Part shown: positions 48,470 through 57,343 of the stretch, in pieces | Position numbering within the stretch: position 1 is the first letter of the stretch | Layout: every line of letters starts with the position of its first letter | DNA from: a bacterium | Lineage (GTDB): Bacteria > Zixibacteria > MSB-5A5 > WJJR01 | NCBI GenBank assembly: GCA_021813505.1 | Contig: JAKAKI010000058.1 | Location: forward strand, 1 to 57,343 | DNA: 57,343 nucleotides | Reading direction: 5' to 3' | Program-made: the position numbers and the translations under genes | The notes under the pieces: model-generated | Told to the model about the DNA's origin: nothing | The model's input: only the letters and a program-made list of their open reading frames with translations | The model's database searches: none

Positions 48470-49681
48470 CTATACGTTCTCAAACGACAGCGATTCATCC
48501 AGTCTCGGATCCCCCACCGGGATCAACGCACTTCGGCTCAAATTATACGTCACGGCGGCGATCATCAAAGCGCCAACTCCGGCCAGGCAGAGAACATGCA
48601 TGAGTGAAAATCCCAGGCTTGTTGGGGACGACTCCGGCATTGTCAGCCAATAGACATCCAGCAAATGCATGAGCAGCACCCAGGATGCGGCGAATGCCAA
48701 TGTGGCTGGGCGGCGCTTCACACCGCGCGAGATCAAAAGCCAGAAGGGAATCACAAAGTGGCCCAGGAGCAGAATCAGGCTGAAACCCGACCACGGGCCA
48801 CTGAGACGGCGCAGATACCAACTGGTCTCCTCGGGGATGTTCGAGTACCACATCAGCATGAACTGCGAAAACGCGATATATGCCCAGAACACCACGAACG
48901 CGAAGGTCAGTTTTCCCAGGTCGTGGTAATGCTCACGCGTCACCGCGTGCTGAATTCTTCCCCACCGCTGCAGGGACAACGTCAGCAACGGGAGCACGGC
49001 GCAAAACCCGACGACACTGCCGGAAAACAGGTAGACCCCATAGATTGTGCTGTACCAGTGAGGATCACGTGACATCAAAACGTCGAACGAGAAGAACGTG
49101 GCGGTCAGCGCAAACACCACCATTCCCGGAGCACTGAGCCGTTCCATCTTGATGGTCAGGGCCGGATCGCCCGAGCCGTCCTGCCGCGCCGAAGTCCGAC
49201 GGAAGTAGCTTGCCATCAGGCTCCAGATCCCGAAGTAGGCGATCCAGCGGATCAGGAAGAACGGAACATTGAGATACGCGGCCTTCCCGGCGAGCACATG
49301 ATCACTGGCCGCCTCGCCACCCGCCCAGGGATAAATCGAGTGCAGATTGAAGAGCAGCGGAATCGACAGAACCGCAAACAGCGGAAAGACACCGGCGATC
49401 GCCTCCGCGGGACGCCGTACCACAACTCCCCACCCGGCGCCGGTCACATGCTGAAGCAGTACGAAGAACAGCGCCCCCAGTGCGAGGGTCAGGAAGAACA
49501 CAAATGCGGTCAGATAAGCCGTGGCGAATGACTCTCCGCCATCGGAAGAAAGGAGCCCCAAGAGCACGGCTGCGGCAATCGCTACCAGCCCAATCGCACC
49601 GGCCAGCCAGGTGACTTTTGCCGCCCTGGCTCCCAACTGGAGATTGTCTTTTGTGATATCGGCTCTCTGCACTGTGATCAA
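48470..49681 (-). CDS. actF: Alternative complex III membrane subunit ActF
   Basis: A 403-aa protein with about ten membrane segments, related to ActC/NrfD and placed as the last ACIII gene. HSIYPWAGG and WWAYIAFSQFMLMW-like segments (FVVFWAYIAFSQFMLMWYSN) match ActF. It pairs with ActC in the membrane core and may take part in energy coupling. TTG 49681 is the best start: it follows GGTAAGG with a short spacer and 6 nt after the actE stop; GTG three codons on is an alternative. Confidence 0.9.
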   Translation of the reverse strand: MITVQRADITKDNLQLGARAAKVTWLAGAIGLVAIAAAVLLGLLSSDGGESFATAYLTAFVFFLTLALGALFFVLLQHVTGAGWGVVVRRPAEAIAGVFPLFAVLSIPLLFNLHSIYPWAGGEAASDHVLAGKAAYLNVPFFLIRWIAYFGIWSLMASYFRRTSARQDGSGDPALTIKMERLSAPGMVVFALTATFFSFDVLMSRDPHWYSTIYGVYLFSGSVVGFCAVLPLLTLSLQRWGRIQHAVTREHYHDLGKLTFAFVVFWAYIAFSQFMLMWYSNIPEETSWYLRRLSGPWSGFSLILLLGHFVIPFWLLISRGVKRRPATLAFAASWVLLMHLLDVYWLTMPESSPTSLGFSLMHVLCLAGVGALMIAAVTYNLSRSALIPVGDPRLDESLSFENV

Positions 49682-49687
49682 CCGCCC

Positions 49688-50398
49688 TTACCGCAAATCA
49701 GCCTGATGATCCGCGGGCACATCGTTTGGTGACGCATTCTGGCTGCGTTGCAACGCCCGGACATACGCCACGATTGCCCAGCGATCGCTGACCGGGATCT
49801 GAGGTCCGTACGCAGGCATGGTGCGAATCCCGTTCGTGATTGTGTTAAATAGCTCTCCGTCGGTTCGGTCCCGGACGACGTCAGAGTTCAGAGCGGTCGG
49901 TGGCACCCATTTGCCTTCCTGTAGAGCGTCTGCCCGTTTGGCAACCATCCCGTCTCCCATCCCCGCTAGCCCATGGCAGGGTGCGCAGAAGATGTTGAAT
50001 CGCTCGCGTCCCCGGTGCATCACTTCCATCGTGACCGGGAAAGGAAATGTCGTCGTCCAGTTGCCATCGACTTTTCCGCGCATCAAGAGATCGTCGTCAT
50101 CCAGCTCACCATGCGCGACCGTGCCCTCGACCGGCGGTCTCATGGCCCGATGATCGGCAAACAGGGGACTGGCCGTCTGGGTGAGATACTTCGGTTGTTG
50201 GTCCATGTCGGGAATCAGTTGAATCCGCGGCACGTCGGATTTCGTCACTCGGGCCTTGGCAATGAACACCAGTGGAATCCAGGATACCACGACCAGCGTG
50301 ATAATCACCGGCAGGACCCACCGCGGCAGGCGTTCCCCGGCCGCACGGGTGTACTGGCGCACCGTCTGATGATCCTGCAATTCGCGGAGAATCGACAT
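49688..50398 (-). CDS. actE: Alternative complex III monohaem cytochrome c, ActE
   Basis: A 236-aa anchored cytochrome c. One membrane helix (LPVIITLVVVSWIPLVFI) precedes a cytochrome c domain with FCAPCHG (CxxCH) and a later axial Met in RTMPAYGPQI. It lies at the peripheral end of ACIII where electrons leave toward the oxidase. The start is 4 nt after the actD stop. Confidence 0.92.
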   Translation of the reverse strand: MSILRELQDHQTVRQYTRAAGERLPRWVLPVIITLVVVSWIPLVFIAKARVTKSDVPRIQLIPDMDQQPKYLTQTASPLFADHRAMRPPVEGTVAHGELDDDDLLMRGKVDGNWTTTFPFPVTMEVMHRGRERFNIFCAPCHGLAGMGDGMVAKRADALQEGKWVPPTALNSDVVRDRTDGELFNTITNGIRTMPAYGPQIPVSDRWAIVAYVRALQRSQNASPNDVPADHQADLR

Positions 50399-50402
50399 TG
50401 GA

Positions 50403-50990
50403 TTATCCTCGAACCTCTTCTACGGCGCTGCTTCCGAGTGAACGCAGGAAGCCGGCTGTTCCCTCGGCATCGAATTTCGGATCGTCGGCCTCGATGCTGA
50501 TGAAGAATCGGTCGGCCGTCGCACGTCGGAAGCGGTCATTTGTCAGGAGCGGATGATACAAGGCCGGAAGTCCATTCATCACCAGCATGCCCAGGAAGGC
50601 ACCAATGGCGGCACACAGAACGGTGAGCTCGAACATGACCGGAATGTTGGCGGGGATGCTGAAGAGCGGTTTGCCGCTAATGACCAGCGGATAATCAATT
50701 GCATTCATCCACCACTGCATCAGCAACCCCACGGCTCCACCGATCAACCCTCCAGCGAGAACCACATAGGGGAGACGTGTCGGTTTCAATCCCATGGCAT
50801 CGCTGAGTCCGTGGACCGGGAACGGCGTGTGCGAGTCCCAATGAATGTATCCGGCATCGCGCACTTTCTCTGCGGCAGCCATCAACTGGGGGACTGTTTG
50901 AAACTCGGCGAGCAAGCCGAAAACTCCCGTGTCTGGCACAGGGGCGGCGCCTTGAACTGGAGTTCCCGAATGTTTCTGGGCCGCCGTCAT
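50403..50990 (-). CDS. actD: Alternative complex III subunit ActD (DUF3341)
   Basis: A 195-aa DUF3341 protein: soluble N-terminus with [20 protein letters not shown] and [14 protein letters not shown], then two membrane helices ([37 protein letters not shown]). It supports the complex's membrane arm; no cofactor motif. Overlaps actC by 4 nt. Confidence 0.92.
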   Translation of the reverse strand: MTAAQKHSGTPVQGAAPVPDTGVFGLLAEFQTVPQLMAAAEKVRDAGYIHWDSHTPFPVHGLSDAMGLKPTRLPYVVLAGGLIGGAVGLLMQWWMNAIDYPLVISGKPLFSIPANIPVMFELTVLCAAIGAFLGMLVMNGLPALYHPLLTNDRFRRATADRFFISIEADDPKFDAEGTAGFLRSLGSSAVEEVRG

Positions 50991-52465
50991 GACTTGCCTC
51001 CGCGATGATGCCCGCCCTTCTCACCATGCTGCTGCGGCATATCGCCCCAGTAGTCGCCGAGTCCCTTATGAATTCCCTCTTCCAAGTGAGCCTGCGGCAT
51101 GACGCTCTTTACCTCGGCCATCGCAACCATTGGCAGGTAGCGGACAAAAAGCAGGAAGAGCGTGAAGAACAAGCCGAAGCTTCCGGCAAAAGTCAGAATC
51201 TCGACATACGTCGGGGTGTAACTCAGCCAGCTTCCCGGAAGAAAATCGCGCGAAAGTGACGTGACGATGATCACGAAACGCTCAAACCACATGCCGACAT
51301 TGATCAGGATGCTGGCCACGAAGAGCACCGGGATGCTGCCACGGAGTTTCTTGAACCAGAAGAGTTGGGGGGTCAGGACGTTGCAACTGACCATGATCCA
51401 ATACGCCCAACTGTATGGTCCCATCGCGCGGTTGAGGAAGGTGAACATCTCGTACGGATTGCCGCTGTACCACGCCATGAAGAACTCGATGGCATAGGCG
51501 AAGCCGACCATCGAACCAGTGGCCAGGATGATCTTGGACATGTTGTCCAGGTGGCGCATCGTGACGATGTCTTTGAGGCCGAAATACTGCCGCGCCGGGA
51601 TGATCAGCATCATCACCATCGCGAAGCCGGAGAAGATCGCGCCGGCCACGAAGTACGGTGGAAAGACGGTCGTGTGCCAACCGGGGAGCTGCGACGCGGC
51701 AAAATCGAAACTCACCACCGAGTGCACGCTGACAACCAGCGGTGTGGCGAGTGCGGCCAAGAGCAGATAGGCGCGTTCGTACCGGTGCCACTGGCGATTG
51801 GAACCGCGCCAGCCCAGACTGAAGATGCCGTAGACGATCTGGCGGACCTTGGTCTTGGCGCGGTCGCGCAACGTCGCCAGATCCGGAATCATCCCCATGT
51901 ACCAGAACATGAGCGACACGAACATGTACGAAGAAACGGCGAACACGTCCCAGAGAAGCGGGCTGCGGAAGTTCGGCCAGACCTGTTGCTGATTCGGCAA
52001 CGGGAAGAGCCACCACGCCAGCCAGATTCGGCCGACGTGGATCGCGGGAAACAGCCCCGCACAGACGACCGCAAAGATGGTCATCGCTTCCGCGAACCGG
52101 TTGATGCTCGTCCGCCATTTCTGGCGGAATAAGAAGAGGATTGCGGAGATCAGCGTACCGGCGTGTCCGATGCCAACCCAGAATACGAAATTGGTGATAT
52201 CGAAGCCCCAGCCGACCGGATTGTTCAATCCCCAGACACCGACTCCGGTGAGGACAAGGTAGCCGATCATCGCCACCAGGACACCGGTGAGCGCCAGCGA
52301 TACGGCGAAAGCGATATACCAGGCGCGGGGGGGACGTGGCCGCTCCATCAGTCCGGCGACCTTATCGGTCACCGTGGTGAAATCGTTGCCGCCGAGAATC
52401 AACTCGGGGCGCACGCGCGGATCGTCAACAGTGGAGTCTGGTATCGCCGTCTTCATTGATATCAC
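50987..52465 (-). CDS. actC: Alternative complex III membrane subunit ActC (NrfD-like)
   Basis: A 492-aa NrfD/PsrC-like protein with about ten membrane helices, the probable quinol-binding subunit. [19 protein letters not shown] and [19 protein letters not shown] are family landmarks. The C-terminal tail is His- and Gly-rich ([11 protein letters not shown]). It shares 4-nt overlaps with both actB and actD. Confidence 0.94.
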   Translation of the reverse strand: MISMKTAIPDSTVDDPRVRPELILGGNDFTTVTDKVAGLMERPRPPRAWYIAFAVSLALTGVLVAMIGYLVLTGVGVWGLNNPVGWGFDITNFVFWVGIGHAGTLISAILFLFRQKWRTSINRFAEAMTIFAVVCAGLFPAIHVGRIWLAWWLFPLPNQQQVWPNFRSPLLWDVFAVSSYMFVSLMFWYMGMIPDLATLRDRAKTKVRQIVYGIFSLGWRGSNRQWHRYERAYLLLAALATPLVVSVHSVVSFDFAASQLPGWHTTVFPPYFVAGAIFSGFAMVMMLIIPARQYFGLKDIVTMRHLDNMSKIILATGSMVGFAYAIEFFMAWYSGNPYEMFTFLNRAMGPYSWAYWIMVSCNVLTPQLFWFKKLRGSIPVLFVASILINVGMWFERFVIIVTSLSRDFLPGSWLSYTPTYVEILTFAGSFGLFFTLFLLFVRYLPMVAMAEVKSVMPQAHLEEGIHKGLGDYWGDMPQQHGEKGGHHRGGKS

Positions 52466-55400
52466 GCTCGGTCAAACGTCCGGTCACGAAGTTCCTCCGA
52501 CCGGTTGCGCAGTTTCGCCATGTACTTGGTGCGTGGCTTGACGTTCAGTTCTTCCAGCATCGAGTAGGAACGATGATGCTCGTGCAACTTTGCCACGCGG
52601 CTCGCCTTGTCGTTCAAGTCCCCAAAGACGATGGCCTGCGATGGGCAGGTTTGGGCGCAGGCCGGCACAATTTCCCCGTCGGTGATCGGACGCCGGTCGT
52701 TCTTAGCCGTGATCTTGACCGACTCAATCCGCTGAATGCAATAGGTGCATTTCTCCATCACACCGCGGCTCCGGACCGTGACGTCCGGGTTGTACATCAT
52801 CTTGGCGACCTCAGGCGTTTCTTTATGGTAATTGAAGAAGTTGAATCGCCGGACTTTGTAGGGGCAGTTGTTCGAGCAATACCGTGTGCCGACGCACCGG
52901 TTGTAGACCATGACATTCAACCCCTCGGCGTCGTGTGTGGTCGCGGCCACCGGGCAAACCTGTTCGCAGGGAGCATTCTCGCAATGGTGGCAGGCCACCG
53001 GCTGGAACAGGACCGACGGGTGTTCGGGATCACCGGAGAAGTACCGGTCAACGCGAATCCAGTGCATCTCGCGCCCGCGGATGACATTCGCCTTGCCGAC
53101 GATCGGAATGTTGTTTTCCGCCTGGCAGGCCACCATACAGGCGCCGCAGCCGGTACAGGAGCTTAGGTCGATGGCCATTGCCCAGCGATGGCCGTTGTAT
53201 TCATGCTCGGTCCACAGCGATACGAGCGGTGGATGATGCTCACCGTCGTGCGCAAAACCGGGATTTGACTTATAAGTCGAGAGCTCCGCTTCGCGAATCA
53301 GTTCGGGAATCCGGGATTGAATTTCCTTGATACCCACCGCGTCGATCGCGTGATGATCGTGAGTGCAGGCGAGTTCAATCGTGGTTCCGGTTCGGGCAAT
53401 CCGAACCGGGGACTCATGGTCTGGGTTTGCCAAATTTCTTAGCGCGTAGGCATTGGCGCCCACCCCATTGCCCACGTTGCCGCTGGACTTTCGGCCATAC
53501 CCCAATGTGAGGGCAATCGTCCCGGCTGGATGTCCGGGGAGGACATACGCGGGCGCCTCAAGCGATTTGCCGCTTGCCTCAATGCGGACGACGTCACCAT
53601 GGGATACCGCAAGTCTCCGCGCCGTTGCCGGAGCGATCACGGCGACGTTATCCCAGGTTAGCTTGGTCACCGGATCCGGCATTTCCTGCAGCCAGCCGCT
53701 GTTGGCGAATCGGCCGTCGTAGACTTTCGTATCCGGGGTGAATACCAGTTCCAGGTCCTCAGTTCCCGGAGGCGTCAGCGCGGCAAAACGTCCAATTTCG
53801 TCGGAGATCTGCGGCGACATCAATTGCGGCGTAACCGGCGGGCTGGCGCTGCCGTCCAGAATGCCATCGTGGAGCATGCGGCGCCAGGCGGCTTCGAAAT
53901 CCGCGCCACCCGCAATCGGCTGAAGGGCGCGCCGGACAATGTCGTAACCATTCGTCATTTGGTCGCCGGTGACCATCGCCAACAGCTCGATCGGCGACTT
54001 GCCGCTGTACAGCGGTTGGATCAACGGTTGAATCGTGCTGATTGTCCCGTCCCATGCGCGCGCGTCTCCCCACGACTCCAGGTAGTGCGCGCGGGGAAGA
54101 TGCCACTGACAAAGTTGTGAGGTCTCGTCGTCATAGAGCCCGAGATGAATGCTCGTTCCAACTTTCGACAGTGCTTCGGCGAAGTTCGCATCCGCGGCCG
54201 AATTGTAGACGGGGTTTCCGCCGAGAATCACAAGAGTCTGAACGTGACCCGCGCGCGCCTCATCGGTCAGCCTTCGAATCGACTCGGCATCCGGCTTGCG
54301 CAGTATGTCGGGTTCATCAATGTAGGTGACCGTCGAACCGACGTTGCCTAGTATCGTATTGATCAGATGGGCGACTGCATGAACAACGGCGGGCTGCCGT
54401 GGTCCAACCGTGATGATCGATTTGCCGCGATGCGCCAAAAGGTCACGGGCAATGAACGGCGTGATTGCCGAATCGCCGGCGGGTGCCCGGAAGCGTTGCA
54501 GCGAAGACTCCAGCGATCTACCAGTCGGCGGAAGTGATCCACCGGCCTGGGAGTAAAGTTCCGCGGCCAGACGGCCGATCGCCGCTGGGATTTCGGTCGC
54601 CCGCAATCCGACACGATGGTCGGCGGCGGCTCCGGTCAGCGACAGGATGCTCTCGATTGAATAGAGCCGATTCATCTTCCCGTCTTCGGCGCGCCGTCCC
54701 GAGGCGAAATCCCGGGCGTATCGGACCGAGTCTGGGTGTGTCAGCAGGAAGTCGGAATCGAACGAGACGATGACCTCGGCGCGATCAAATGCGTAGTTCG
54801 CGCGTAGCGGTTTGCCGAATGCCAATTGCGCGCCGGTGCGTTCATGGTCGCGTGAAATCGGTTCGTACGTGAGCCACTGGGCGTTGGGGAACGCCGACAG
54901 CAGGCGCCCGCGCATGTCCAGAAGGCTTGGCGAGTTCGATTCTTCGGCGAGAATATACAGGCCTGCGCCTCCGGCCGCACGCAGGCCGGCGAAGTGGGAG
55001 CCGGTAAAGCCCGCGAAGTCATCCCAACTCTGCGTCAATTCCTGGCCATGCTCGCGACGGACTAATGTCTTGCTGCGATCCGGATCGTACATCTCCAGCA
55101 GGCTTGCCTGCGTGATGGCATCGCAAGCGCCACGACTCCCCGGATGCAGCGGATTGCCTTCGATCTTGATTGGCCGGCCATCGAAACTGGTGACCAGCAG
55201 GCCGCGACCGACACCACCCAATTCCGACGACGTGGCAAACTGCTTGGTCTTGCCGGGGATGAATCCCTCGGGATTCCGCGCAAACGGGAGAATCTCTTCT
55301 TTGGGCCAGCGGCATCCGGCCATCCAGGCCAGCGCCAGCGACGCGCCCATCATTTGCATGAATTTCCGGCGCGACACGCCACCATCCGGCTCGGTCGCTC

Positions 55401-55509
55401 CGCCGGGGAATTCATCCTGCGCCCAACGCTGAAATTCCGGCGTGTTGGCCAGTTCGTCCAGACTGCGCCAGTAGAACTGCTTGTTTTCTTGTGCTCTCAG
55501 CGATGACAT
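52462..55509 (-). CDS. actB: Alternative complex III iron-sulfur subunit ActB
   Basis: A 1015-aa fusion of a molybdopterin-oxidoreductase-like domain without the cofactor (residues to about 740) and a four-cluster ferredoxin domain. A Tat-type signal ([12 protein letters not shown], about 46-57) precedes the first part. The clusters are bound by [37 protein letters not shown] and CTYCIQRIE with CAQTCP. It carries electrons from quinol towards the cytochromes. It overlaps actA by 13 nt and actC by 4 nt. Confidence 0.95.
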   Translation of the reverse strand: MSSLRAQENKQFYWRSLDELANTPEFQRWAQDEFPGGATEPDGGVSRRKFMQMMGASLALAWMAGCRWPKEEILPFARNPEGFIPGKTKQFATSSELGGVGRGLLVTSFDGRPIKIEGNPLHPGSRGACDAITQASLLEMYDPDRSKTLVRREHGQELTQSWDDFAGFTGSHFAGLRAAGGAGLYILAEESNSPSLLDMRGRLLSAFPNAQWLTYEPISRDHERTGAQLAFGKPLRANYAFDRAEVIVSFDSDFLLTHPDSVRYARDFASGRRAEDGKMNRLYSIESILSLTGAAADHRVGLRATEIPAAIGRLAAELYSQAGGSLPPTGRSLESSLQRFRAPAGDSAITPFIARDLLAHRGKSIITVGPRQPAVVHAVAHLINTILGNVGSTVTYIDEPDILRKPDAESIRRLTDEARAGHVQTLVILGGNPVYNSAADANFAEALSKVGTSIHLGLYDDETSQLCQWHLPRAHYLESWGDARAWDGTISTIQPLIQPLYSGKSPIELLAMVTGDQMTNGYDIVRRALQPIAGGADFEAAWRRMLHDGILDGSASPPVTPQLMSPQISDEIGRFAALTPPGTEDLELVFTPDTKVYDGRFANSGWLQEMPDPVTKLTWDNVAVIAPATARRLAVSHGDVVRIEASGKSLEAPAYVLPGHPAGTIALTLGYGRKSSGNVGNGVGANAYALRNLANPDHESPVRIARTGTTIELACTHDHHAIDAVGIKEIQSRIPELIREAELSTYKSNPGFAHDGEHHPPLVSLWTEHEYNGHRWAMAIDLSSCTGCGACMVACQAENNIPIVGKANVIRGREMHWIRVDRYFSGDPEHPSVLFQPVACHHCENAPCEQVCPVAATTHDAEGLNVMVYNRCVGTRYCSNNCPYKVRRFNFFNYHKETPEVAKMMYNPDVTVRSRGVMEKCTYCIQRIESVKITAKNDRRPITDGEIVPACAQTCPSQAIVFGDLNDKASRVAKLHEHHRSYSMLEELNVKPRTKYMAKLRNRSEELRDRTFDRA

Positions 55510-56147
55510 GTCCAGCAGTCCGTTGACGGGTTCAGACCTTCCTGGGCGCGGATACGCTTTCCGAAGGCCACAGGGTCCTCGGGTGGCGTCCAGTCCATTG
55601 ACGTGATCTTGTCTTGCGGCCGTAGCGAAGCCTCGGGATTACGGTGGCAATCCAGACACCAGCCCATGCTCAAAGTCTTAGCCTGGTAGACGACTTCCAT
55701 CCGGTCGATGCGCCCGTGACACGAGACGCAGCCGACGCCACGGCGAACGTGGGCGCTGTGATTGAAATACAAAAAGCCGGGGAGATCATGCACGCGGACC
55801 CACTCGACCGGCTTGCCGGTGGCGTAACTCTCACGCACCGGGAGGAGTTTGGGACTCTCGGAGCGGACCGATTTGTGGCAATTCATGCAGGTCTGGGTCG
55901 GCGGGATGGCGGCCTGGGCGGCGTACTCGACAGTCGAATGGCAGTAACGGCAGTCGATGCCCAGCTTGCCGGCGTGCAGCGCGTGGCTGTACGGGACAGG
56001 CTGCCTGGGCTGGTACCCGACGTCTGTCGTGCTGGGTACGGCCGCATAGACAACGAGCACCACTACATATATTCCCCCCAGAATCGCCAGAATGGGCAGG
56101 ATCAGCACCAGTTTGTTGACCCAGCGGGGGAAGACAAATCGATCCAT
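55497..56147 (-). CDS. actA: Alternative complex III pentahaem cytochrome c, ActA
   Basis: A 216-aa protein with an N-terminal membrane helix (LVLILPILAILGGIYVVVLV) and five CxxCH sites: CRYCH, CMNCH, CVSCH, CLDCH and CWTCH, as in ActA of Rhodothermus. It is the first gene of the 13-gene operon, with its promoter about 95 nt upstream. It relays electrons from ActB to ActE or the oxidase. Confidence 0.95.
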   Translation of the reverse strand: MDRFVFPRWVNKLVLILPILAILGGIYVVVLVVYAAVPSTTDVGYQPRQPVPYSHALHAGKLGIDCRYCHSTVEYAAQAAIPPTQTCMNCHKSVRSESPKLLPVRESYATGKPVEWVRVHDLPGFLYFNHSAHVRRGVGCVSCHGRIDRMEVVYQAKTLSMGWCLDCHRNPEASLRPQDKITSMDWTPPEDPVAFGKRIRAQEGLNPSTDCWTCHR

Positions 56148-56247
56148 TCAAGCTCCGTCAAATCCAACGCGCACTGTGCCAAACCGCGCCGGCCGGTTTT
56201 GTGTTCCGGCGCCGATTGGCCGTCGGCGGCTCGCCAGGCGAGCCACA

Positions 56248-56277
56248 AGCGTAGGGGAAAATGAACACGACAGTCAA
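56248..56277 (-). promoter_or_regulatory. Promoter of the ACIII-caa3 operon
   Basis: On the minus strand TTGACT (56272-56277) and TACGCT (56248-56253, extended TACGCTTG) are 18 bp apart. The transcript would start near 56241. Confidence 0.55.
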
Positions 56278-56445
56278 GTGCATTTCGGGTTTTCCGGCCG
56301 GCAATAACGAAAAAGAGACAATTTCTGCCGCGAATCACCTGTCAAATCCAGGATTGCAGAACGCGCGTGCCGGCCTGTAGCAAAATTCTACTGCCGGCCG
56401 CTGGCTCTGATTTCGAGGGTGATTGGCGCGTAGGACACAAAGAAA

Positions 56446-56517
56446 TAGCGCTACGGGGATTCGAACCCCGGTTAAGTGGCTGAGAACCACCCGTCCTAAC
56501 CCCTAGACGATAGCGCC
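56446..56517 (-). tRNA. tRNA-Glu (CTC)
   Basis: A 72-nt cloverleaf without CCA. Acceptor GGCGCTA/TAGCGCT, anticodon arm GGTGG-TTCTCAG-CCACT (anticodon CTC, first pair G-U), T arm CGGGG-TTCGAAT-CCCCG. Confidence 0.94.
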
Positions 56518-56554
56518 ATTGTTCACCGGCCGCAGGGCGGCCGGGCTCGATGGA

Positions 56555-56583
56555 AAAATGTCCGAAATTTCCCGGCGGGTCAA
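56555..56583 (-). promoter_or_regulatory. Candidate promoter of tRNA-Glu
   Basis: On the minus strand TTGACC (56578-56583) and CATTTT (56555-56560) are 17 bp apart, about 38 nt before the tRNA. Confidence 0.4.
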
Positions 56584-56806
56584 GCGGATTTCGCCTCGTT
56601 GTCAGAGGCGCACCCTCCCGACTCAAGAGTCTCACGGAGCCGCCGATATCTCAAACAGACGTAGTGAATAGGCGCCAACACCAGGCCATAGAGGGCGATC
56701 CTTCCACAAGAAGGGTCGCCTCTGTTGATTTTGGAGTGCGGATTTGGCGTGCCGAGGCATGACGCCGCGAGTTCGCAAAGGGAGCCCCGCGCGATGCGCC
56801 TGTTCT
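56584..56806. other. Unassigned stretch before the tandem repeats
   Basis: No gene I can support. A minus-strand frame ending RYRRLRETLESGG reads through here into the repeats but has no start or family features. A hairpin lies at 56692-56724, GGCGATCCTTC paired with GAAGGGTCGCC. Confidence 0.35.
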
Positions 56807-57210
56807 TGTAGCATAGGGCCTTGTGCCCGTTGTCGGTGGGCACCGGGGCAACATACGGGGCGAGAACACGCGAGCCGGGGCGTGGTAGTGAAATCCAACA
56901 ACGCCCACGAGGGGCTATGCTACAAGTCCAACGCGATCCACCTGTTTTCGTAGCATAGGGCCTTGTGCCCGTTCTCCGTGGGCACCGCAGGAGCATTCGG
57001 GACAGAATCACGCAAGCGGGGCGCGGGGTAGCAAATTCCGACCTCGCCCACGAGGGGCTATGCTACAAGTCCAACGCGATCCACCTGTTTTCGTAGCATA
57101 GGGCCTTGTGCCCGTTCTCCGTGGGCACCGCAGGAGCATTCGGGACATAATCACGCAAGCGGGGAGCGCGGCAGCAAATTCCAACAGCGCCCACGAGGGG
57201 TTATGCTACA
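56807..57210. repeat. Three tandem copies of an inverted-repeat module
   Basis: Units begin at 56807, about 56949 and about 57092, a period of 142-143 bp. Each starts with GTAGCATAGGGCCTTGTGCC and ends with CTATGCTAC, so its ends pair with each other; the middle differs more between copies, and copy 1 is the most divergent. A 24-bp spacer, CCAACGCGATCCACCTG and flanks, separates the units. An IS3-family element begins 7 bp after the third unit. Confidence 0.85.
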
Positions 57211-57216
57211 AGAGAC

Positions 57217-57343
57217 TGGTCTGTCCCCGTTTTTGTTGACACCCGGTTATTGGGTTTTGGCCGCAAGTTGGCACTCGAACTCGTCGGGGCTGAGGTAACC
57301 CAGAGTTGAGTGCAACCGCGTCCGGTTGTACCATCCTTCGATC
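57217..57343 (-). mobile_element. End of an IS3-family insertion sequence, cut by the window edge
   Basis: The 3' tail of an IS3-type transposase (57247-57342) is followed on its 3' side by an end-like sequence that on the plus strand reads TGGTCTGTCCCCGTTTTTG (from 57217). The remainder lies outside the window. Confidence 0.75.
57247..57342 (-). CDS. IS3-family transposase (OrfB, C-terminal fragment)
   Basis: Only the last 31 codons are here: WYNRTRLHSTLGYLSPDEFE is the conserved C-terminal signature of the IS3-family DDE integrase core, followed by CQLAAKTQ and a TAA stop. The DDE residues themselves lie beyond the window. The gene is truncated by the window edge, so whether it is intact cannot be judged. 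Confidence 0.85.
   Translation of the reverse strand: MEGWYNRTRLHSTLGYLSPDEFECQLAAKTQ

Noticed and set aside
56580-57011. 143-codon minus-strand open frame
   Set aside because: Half of it lies inside the tandem repeats and it has no ribosome site or recognisable domain.
56807-57210. CRISPR array
   Set aside because: Units are about 119 bp with paired ends and identical 24-bp spacers; CRISPR repeats are 23-47 bp with unique spacers.

Overview
The window is a stretch of a GC-rich bacterial chromosome, mostly housekeeping and respiratory genes with a few accessory patches. Several traits point to an FCB-supergroup or related candidate phylum such as Zixibacteria: dockerin-tagged secreted proteins, a FlgD/type-IX-like C-terminal domain, an alternative complex III fused in one operon to a caa3 oxidase, and promoter-like boxes of the form TTGACn...TAnnTT(T)G. 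This placement is an inference; no rRNA or other marker here settles it.

Layout. 1-9 kb: a nuclease-fold protein, a secreted M16C (PreP-like) zinc protease, a cysteine-synthase-family enzyme, an MDR oxidoreductase, then a small accessory patch (HigB/HigA-type toxin-antitoxin pair with a perfect 18-bp palindrome in front, and a protein with a HEPN-like RNKRNAIH motif) ending at an initiator tRNA. 9-17 kb: an HD-fold hydrolase, a DUF2238 membrane protein, purA, engB, clpX, clpP and tig on the minus strand (protein quality control; the ClpP has Asn where the catalytic Asp should be), and tRNA-Leu. 17-22 kb: bacterioferritin, a fatty-acid desaturase that seems to begin at CTG, a one-pass membrane protein, a possibly frameshifted FlgD-like protein, and an MmgE/PrpD-family protein. 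22-35 kb: four large secreted proteins in a row, three subtilisin-like proteases and one PQQ-propeller protein, all with dockerin-like C-termini. The protease cluster has a strong promoter followed at once by an intrinsic-terminator-like hairpin in the leader. 35-40.5 kb: a saccharopine-dehydrogenase-like protein and two DUF3857/transglutaminase-like secreted proteins, one lacking the catalytic Cys.

40.9-56.2 kb: an aerobic respiratory block. ctaA and ctaB (heme A synthesis) run right; facing them is a 13-gene minus-strand operon actABCDEF, a small one-TM protein, SCO, ctaC, ctaD, subunit III, subunit IV and a second subunit III. Quinol is oxidised by ACIII, electrons pass through ActA/ActE haems to the cytochrome-c-tailed CtaC and then to an A2-type (YSHP) oxygen reductase; SCO and CtaA/B supply copper and haem A.

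56.4-57.3 kb: tRNA-Glu, three tandem copies of a roughly 143-bp inverted-repeat module, and the edge of an IS3-family insertion sequence that runs off the window. Small hairpin repeats (GGTGGGC-NNN-GCCCACC) and one MITE-like palindrome lie between genes elsewhere.
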